Source of the DNA: DATCBF01 sp964401995
Lineage (GTDB): Bacteria > Actinomycetota > Thermoleophilia > Solirubrobacterales > 70-9
Assembly (NCBI GenBank): GCA_964401995.1
Contig: CAYOAP010000005.1
Location: forward strand, 1 to 64,000
Direction: 5' to 3'
Length of the DNA stretch: 64,000 nt
In this document: piece after piece, positions 59,555 through 64,000 of the stretch
Numbering within the stretch: the stretch's first letter is position 1
Layout: each line of letters begins with the position of its first letter
Position numbers and translations under genes: made by a program
Notes under the pieces: generated by a model
What the model was told of the DNA's origin: nothing
What the model saw: only the letters and a program-made list of their open reading frames with translations
Databases searched by the model: none

Positions 59555-60334
59555 ATGGTGCTCAAAACTCGCCGCTGGGGCGCGGCGGATGCCGACTGCG
59601 TGGTCTGCGTCCACGGCCTCACCCAACACGGAGGCGTCTTCGACGCCCTGGCCCGGCGCCTGGCGGCGCCGGGCCGCTTCGTGGTCGCGGTCGACCTGCG
59701 CGGCCACGGCGAGTCCGGCTTCGAGCCCCCCTGGGATGAGGAGTCCCACGTCGGCGACCTGCTGGAGACGCTCGACGTCCTCGGCGTCGAGCGCGCGAGC
59801 TGGATCGGCCATAGCTTCGGGGGCCGGATCGCGGCCGCGGCCGCGGCTCGGCACGGCCAGCGCACCGCGCGCCTGGCCCTGCTCGACCCTGGCCTGGAAA
59901 TCCCCCCGGCGCAGGCGCTGCGGTCGGCCGAAACCGAACGGCTCGACTGGAGCTTCGCCACGATCGAGGGCGCGATCCAGGCGATCCTCTCCAGCCCGAC
60001 GACGGTCGCCTCGCCGCGCGAGGTGGTCGCCGCCTACGTCGAAGACGACGTCCGCAAGGGCCCCGACGGCCGCTATCGCTTCCGCTTCTCGCCCGCCGCG
60101 GCGGTGGTCGCCTGGAGTGAGATGACGCGGCCGGCGCCGGCGATCGCCGGCTGCCCGACGCTGATCGTGCGGGCCGCGTCCTCCCACGTCGAACCCCACC
60201 TGCAGGCCCGCTACGAAGAGGCGCTCGGCGAGCTGCTGACCTTGGTCGAGGTCCCCAACGGCCACAACCTGCTCTGGGAGTCGCCGCAAGAGACGCTCGC
60301 CGCGATCGAGCGCTTCCTGGAGCCGGCGGCTTGA
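59555..60334 (+). CDS. Alpha/beta hydrolase of the biosynthetic cluster
   Basis: This is a 259-residue soluble alpha/beta hydrolase. It has CVHGLTQHGGVFD (oxyanion loop, 18-30), DLRGHGESG (47-55), Ser87 in GHSFGG and a late His in PNGHNLLWES. It sits 30 bases after the CCR gene and overlaps the exporter gene by four bases (TTGA), so it belongs to the same transcript. The motifs do not match type II thioesterases of the RedJ/GrsT group. Possible roles are ester or lactone hydrolysis or acyl transfer on the polyketide. It is distinct from the other hydrolase at 4129. Confidence 0.82.
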   Translation: MVLKTRRWGAADADCVVCVHGLTQHGGVFDALARRLAAPGRFVVAVDLRGHGESGFEPPWDEESHVGDLLETLDVLGVERASWIGHSFGGRIAAAAAARHGQRTARLALLDPGLEIPPAQALRSAETERLDWSFATIEGAIQAILSSPTTVASPREVVAAYVEDDVRKGPDGRYRFRFSPAAAVVAWSEMTRPAPAIAGCPTLIVRAASSHVEPHLQARYEEALGELLTLVEVPNGHNLLWESPQETLAAIERFLEPAA

Positions 60335-63300
60335 GGGCGGCGCTGCTGCGGCATCCGCGCCGGGTGGTGATCGTCGCGATCGCCCTCTTCGTCATCTTCG
60401 GCGCCCTCGGCAAAGACGTCGAGAGCAGGCTGGTCCCGGGCGCGGTCGACATGCCGGGCACGGAATCGGCCCGGGCCGAAGCCCAGCTCAAGGCCCACTT
60501 CGGCGACTCCGCGCCCTTCGCCGTCCTCCTGCGCGGGCCGGCGGCCGAACTCGACCGCCAGGGCCCGAGGCTGATCCGCGAGCTGCAGCGCGACCCCAAG
60601 GTGACGACGCTCTCGCCCTGGGACCAGAACTTCATCCACGGCCTGCGGCCGAGTCCGCGGGCGGCGCTGATCATCGTCGACTTCCACGTCGGGATCAGCG
60701 AGGCGGTCGGTCAGACCGCTCCCCATCTCGACGAACTGGTGCGGGCGCACATCTCGTCGCCGGTGACCGCGACCGCGACCGGCATCGCCAGCTTCCTCGC
60801 CGGCACCAAAGAAGCGGCCGACGAAGCCGGGCAGCGGGGCGAGCTGATCGCCCTGCCGATCCTGCTGGTCGTGCTGCTGCTCGTCTTCCGCTCGCCGGTC
60901 GCGGCCGTCGTCCCGATCGTCTTCGGCGTCGCCACCGTGGTCGCCTCGCGCGGCGTGATCGCGATCCTCAGCCGCTGGATCAACATCGACCCGGTCGCGC
61001 CGCCGGTCTCCTCGATGATGGGCCTGGCCCTGGGGGTCGACTACGCGCTGCTGATGGTCTCGAGGTTCCGCGAGGAGCTTGAAGTGGCGGCTTCGCCGGC
61101 GCTGGCCGCGGCCGAGACCCGGCGGACCGCTGGTCGCACGATCCTGATTGCCGGCAGCACCCTGCTTTGTTCCCTCCTGGTCGCCTTCCTGGCGATACCG
61201 AAAGGGGTCTTCACCTCCCTCAACGGCGCCGTCGTCCTCGCCACCGCGCTCAGCGTCCTGATGGCCTGGACGGTCGGCCCTGCCGTTCTCACCCTGCTCG
61301 GCAAGAACGTCAACCGCTGGCGAATCGGGAGCAAGGCGGCGCCCCGGGCGCGCCTGATGGTCCTGGTCCGGGGGGCGCTGAAGAGGCCGGGGCCGACCGC
61401 GATCGCGATCACGGCGCTGATGCTGGTGGTGGCGATCCCGACCCTGTCGCTGGCGGTCGGCTCCTCCGGGCTGGAACAGCTGCCGCCGGACAGCCACGTG
61501 CGCCGCGACGCCGACCTGATCAACCGCGTGGTCGGACCGGGGTGGGGGGCGCCGTTCGTTGTCGTCGCTTCGACCACGAAGGGCTCGATCGGGGCTCAGC
61601 CCCGGCTTGAAGCGCTCGAGCGCTGGCAGCGCCAGGTCGCCAAGGTGCCGGGCGTGGAGGCCGTGGTTGGGCCGGGCCAGATCGCCCGCAAAGTCGGGCC
61701 ACTGCGCGAAGAAGGCAACGAACTGATCGCCGGCGGGCCGAACTCGAAGCTGGCCGGCACGCAGAAGGTGGGCAGTGGCCTGGGCAGGGCGGCAAGCGGT
61801 GTCTCGCGGCTGCGCTCGGGGCTGGCCCAGGGCTCTGCCGGCGCCGGCCTGCTCGGCGCCGGCTCCGAACGGGCGGAGAAGGGCGCCCTCGCGATCGTTG
61901 CCGGCCTCGACAAAGCCGCCGCCGGAGGGGACAAAGCGGTGGGCGCGATCGAACAGGTCTCCGCTGGCACCGATCGCCTGGTCTCCGGCCAGCGCTCGGT
62001 CCGCTTCAGCGCTCTGCAGCTCAAACTCGCCCTGACCGAACTGCTGCCCGAGGTCGCCAAGGGAGGGCTGGGCAGCGCCCGCCCGCTGCAGGCCGACCTC
62101 GCCCGCCGCGCCGCGAGCGCGCCGGAACTGCAGGAAGACGCCGACCGGGCCGCCCATCTGGCTCTCCAGTTCGCCCGGGCCAAGCGCGAGATCAAACGCC
62201 TGCGCAAAGTCTCGGCCACGCTCTACGACAACCTCAGCACCCTGGCCAGCGGTGGCACCGAACTGCAGAACGGGGTCGACCGCCTCTCGCAGGCGTCGCA
62301 GAATCTGGGCGGCGGCCTGAAGAACCTGGGCGGAGGATCCGAACAGCTGGCGGCGGGGGTCTCGCGGTTGGGCGGCGGCGCCGGGGAACTGCAGCGCAAA
62401 CTCGCCGAAGGCTTCCACAGCTCGTTGCCGCTGCAGAGCGAACTGCGGAAGTCGAGCGTCAAACTCGGCGCCGAAAGCAGCGAACTGAACGGCAACGTCA
62501 GCCAGCTGCGCGAGAACTCGCCGGGGATGTTCGACTCCGGCTACTTCGCGCTCTCGGTCCTCGACGGGGGCTCGCCCAGCAGCCGCGAAAACGTCGAGCA
62601 GGTGATTGACATCGCGGCGGGGGGCAAGGCTGCCCGCCTGCTCGTGATCGGCGACAGCCAGCTCAACTCCTCCGGTGCCGCCGACCTCTACGCCACCCTC
62701 CGACAGCGGGCCGGCGGCCTCGCCCGCAGCGCCCACGTTGACGTCGCGGTCGGGGGCGGCAGCGCCCAGCTGATCGACTACGGCCGTTTCGCCAGCGGCC
62801 GGCTGCCGCTGCTGATCCTGATGGTGACCGTGACCACCTTCCTGATGCTGGTCGTCTTCCTCCGCTCCCTTCTCCTGCCCGCGATCGCGGTCTCGCTCAA
62901 CCTCGTCACCGTCGCCGTCTCCTTTGGCGTCCTTTCGCTGATCGGCCACGTCCCCCAGGGCTGGCCGCTGGGTGGCAACCCGGTGCTCGACGTCGGCGCC
63001 GCGATGTCGATCTTCACCGTCGCCTTCAGCCTCTCGATCGATTACGCCGTTTTCCTCGTCACCCGGATGCGCGAGATCTACCGCGAGGACGGCGATCACG
63101 CCCGGGCGATCTACGTCGGCCTGGAAAAGACGGCCCGGGTGGTGACCGGCGCCGCGGTCGTGATGGGCGCGGTGTTCATGGCCTATGCCAGCGCGCCGCT
63201 GGCGATGATGAGCCAGATCGGCGCCGGCCTGGCGGTGGCCGTCCTGCTCGACGCGACCGTGATCAGGATCGTCCTGCTGCCGGCGCTAATGCTGCTCGTC

Positions 63301-63366
63301 GGCGACCGGGTCTGGTGGCTGCCGGCGCCGCTGGCCCGGATCCTGCCCGAGCTCGAGCCGCGCTAG
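60331..63366 (+). CDS. MmpL-type RND exporter
   Basis: This is a 1011-residue inner-membrane transporter from TTG. It has one N-terminal membrane helix (VVIVAIALFVIFGAL), a periplasmic-type domain to ~160, four to five helices at ~165-330 with the GLALGVDYALLMVSRFREE signature, a helix at ~360, a long extracytoplasmic region (~385-810) rich in Gly/Ser/Leu heptads (probable coiled coil), and a second helix bundle with FSLSIDYAVFLVTRMREIYR. The proton-relay Asp-Tyr pairs (VDYA and IDYA) are present. MmpL proteins export lipids and polyketide lipids in actinobacteria; MmpL7 exports mycobacterial PDIM/phenolic lipids. It overlaps the hydrolase gene by four bases and is the likely exporter of the PKS product. 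Confidence 0.9.
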   Translation: MRAALLRHPRRVVIVAIALFVIFGALGKDVESRLVPGAVDMPGTESARAEAQLKAHFGDSAPFAVLLRGPAAELDRQGPRLIRELQRDPKVTTLSPWDQNFIHGLRPSPRAALIIVDFHVGISEAVGQTAPHLDELVRAHISSPVTATATGIASFLAGTKEAADEAGQRGELIALPILLVVLLLVFRSPVAAVVPIVFGVATVVASRGVIAILSRWINIDPVAPPVSSMMGLALGVDYALLMVSRFREELEVAASPALAAAETRRTAGRTILIAGSTLLCSLLVAFLAIPKGVFTSLNGAVVLATALSVLMAWTVGPAVLTLLGKNVNRWRIGSKAAPRARLMVLVRGALKRPGPTAIAITALMLVVAIPTLSLAVGSSGLEQLPPDSHVRRDADLINRVVGPGWGAPFVVVASTTKGSIGAQPRLEALERWQRQVAKVPGVEAVVGPGQIARKVGPLREEGNELIAGGPNSKLAGTQKVGSGLGRAASGVSRLRSGLAQGSAGAGLLGAGSERAEKGALAIVAGLDKAAAGGDKAVGAIEQVSAGTDRLVSGQRSVRFSALQLKLALTELLPEVAKGGLGSARPLQADLARRAASAPELQEDADRAAHLALQFARAKREIKRLRKVSATLYDNLSTLASGGTELQNGVDRLSQASQNLGGGLKNLGGGSEQLAAGVSRLGGGAGELQRKLAEGFHSSLPLQSELRKSSVKLGAESSELNGNVSQLRENSPGMFDSGYFALSVLDGGSPSSRENVEQVIDIAAGGKAARLLVIGDSQLNSSGAADLYATLRQRAGGLARSAHVDVAVGGGSAQLIDYGRFASGRLPLLILMVTVTTFLMLVVFLRSLLLPAIAVSLNLVTVAVSFGVLSLIGHVPQGWPLGGNPVLDVGAAMSIFTVAFSLSIDYAVFLVTRMREIYREDGDHARAIYVGLEKTARVVTGAAVVMGAVFMAYASAPLAMMSQIGAGLAVAVLLDATVIRIVLLPALMLLVGDRVWWLPAPLARILPELEPR

Positions 63367-63414
63367 CCGGTCGATTTTTGAGTTCGCTGCCTCGACTGTC
63401 TAACTTCTCGCCGC

Positions 63415-63900
63415 ATGGAACTCCGGGGGAGGCTCTTGTGCTTTGCGCTGGCGGCGATCGCGGCTCTCGTGTCCGCCGCGCCGGCTCTTGGCGCTGAACT
63501 GACCAAATCCGAATACGTCGATCGGGCCGAGGAAATCTGCAAAGCCGGCACGACCAAGGCGACGCCGATGCTCAGCGACGGCCTCGCCGAGTTCAAAAAA
63601 AACAAGGTCACCCTCGCTGGCCCCAAGTTCGTCAGGGGCGCCGGCTTCTATGACACCGCCCGGGCGCGGTTGCTGACGATCCCGAAGCCGCAAGCTGATG
63701 CCGATGTGCTCACCGCCTGGCTGGCCCGGCTCAAGATCCAGAACTTCTTCCTCAGGAAGACCGGCAAGGCGCTCAGCGAAGCCCACCGGGTGAAGGCCCA
63801 GGGGCTGCTCTCCCGCTTCGTCCACAGCGGCAACCGCGCCAACGACCTGGTGCTCGGCTTCGGCTTCAAATACTGCCTCTTCAACAACCACTTCAAATAG
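63415..63900 (+). CDS. Secreted protein of unknown function
   Basis: This is a 161-residue protein. Residues 1-26 are a signal peptide (basic MELRGR, hydrophobic core, ending APALGA). The mature part is helical and charged: LTKSEYVDRAEEICKAGTTK, KFVRGAGFYDTARARLL, LTAWLARLKIQNFFLRKTGK, ending FKYCLFNNHFK. Two cysteines (in EICKAG and KYCLF) could form a disulfide. The YVDRAEEIC start is a style I associate with exported actinobacterial proteins, but no function is known to me. It starts 48 bases after the exporter stop on the same strand, so it may be the last gene of the cluster or an independent gene. Confidence 0.7.
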   Translation: MELRGRLLCFALAAIAALVSAAPALGAELTKSEYVDRAEEICKAGTTKATPMLSDGLAEFKKNKVTLAGPKFVRGAGFYDTARARLLTIPKPQADADVLTAWLARLKIQNFFLRKTGKALSEAHRVKAQGLLSRFVHSGNRANDLVLGFGFKYCLFNNHFK

Positions 63901-63902
63901 GC

Positions 63903-64000
63903 GTGCGCGAGAGGTCGATCAGAGTGGCTGTCTGCGTCGCCGTGGCGTCGATGGCCTTAGGCGTCGCCGGCGCGAGTGGCGAGCGCGCCCAGTCGGGCAA
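63903..64000 (+). CDS. Start of a further secreted protein (runs off the window)
   Basis: GTG 63903 opens two bases after the previous stop. The 32 visible residues read MRERSIRVAVCVAVASMALG, then VAGASGERAQSG, a typical signal peptide with basic start, Ala/Val core and small-residue cleavage region. The frame is open to the window end. The tight spacing suggests that it is cotranscribed with the gene at 63415. Nothing of the mature protein is visible. Confidence 0.5.
   Translation, partial: MRERSIRVAVCVAVASMALGVAGASGERAQSG

Noticed and set aside
59555..60334. Type II (editing) thioesterase for the PKS
   Set aside because: The motifs (GLTQHGG, DLRGHGESG, GHSFGG) fit general alpha/beta hydrolases; the typical type II thioesterase blocks are not seen.
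63316..63385. Intrinsic terminator after the exporter gene (GATTTTTG near 63371)
   Set aside because: The short T-run is not preceded by a convincing stable hairpin.

Overview
The window is very GC-rich DNA with many GTG and TTG starts and dense, overlapping genes. This suits an actinobacterium. The secreted repeat-type proteins, PucR-like regulator and P-II/Amt pair suggest Thermoleophilia (Solirubrobacter/Conexibacter-like), but that placement is inferred from style, not from a marker gene. No rRNA, tRNA, IS element or CRISPR array was seen, and no gene-free stretch exceeds about 210 bases.

Left part (1-10.3 kb), ordinary and accessory genes: the end of a class III alcohol dehydrogenase; a secreted IPT/TIG protein; an ArsR regulator plus SRPBCC protein under what looks like a leaderless, twin-operator promoter; an MNT/HEPN toxin-antitoxin pair; a small reverse-strand protein; an alpha/beta hydrolase; a RelE/HigB-like toxin with XRE antitoxin; a membrane-anchored SpoIIE phosphatase; a reverse-strand P-II/ammonium transporter operon with altered key residues; and a PucR-type regulator.

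Right part (10.5-63.4 kb), one large same-strand biosynthetic cluster, nearly all of it translationally coupled: an LmbU-family activator, a PptH-like phosphopantetheinyl hydrolase, an Sfp/PptT-type phosphopantetheinyl transferase, a 9399-residue modular type I PKS (ligase-ACP loading module plus modules 1-5), a chorismate lyase-like protein, a 3509-residue PKS (modules 6-7), a 2073-residue PKS (module 8 plus thioesterase), a crotonyl-CoA carboxylase/reductase, an alpha/beta hydrolase and an MmpL/RND exporter. Secreted proteins of unknown function follow.

How the cluster should work (inference): the chorismate lyase makes 4-hydroxybenzoate; the adenylating loading domain puts it on the first ACP; module 1 (DH-ER-KR) adds a saturated C2 unit; modules 2-8 (all DH-KR) add seven conjugated double bonds; the thioesterase releases the chain. 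AT motifs alternate strictly between malonyl type (modules 1, 3, 5, 7) and branched type (2, 4, 6, 8), so a side chain falls on every fourth backbone carbon, the spacing of a head-to-tail isoprenoid. The predicted product is a 4-hydroxyphenyl heptaene acid resembling an apocarotenoic acid but made by a PKS. The CCR gene and non-standard AT motifs in modules 4, 6 and 8 suggest that some branches are ethyl or larger. The parts list (chorismate lyase, ligase-ACP loader, PKS, MmpL exporter) parallels mycobacterial phenolic glycolipid assembly.
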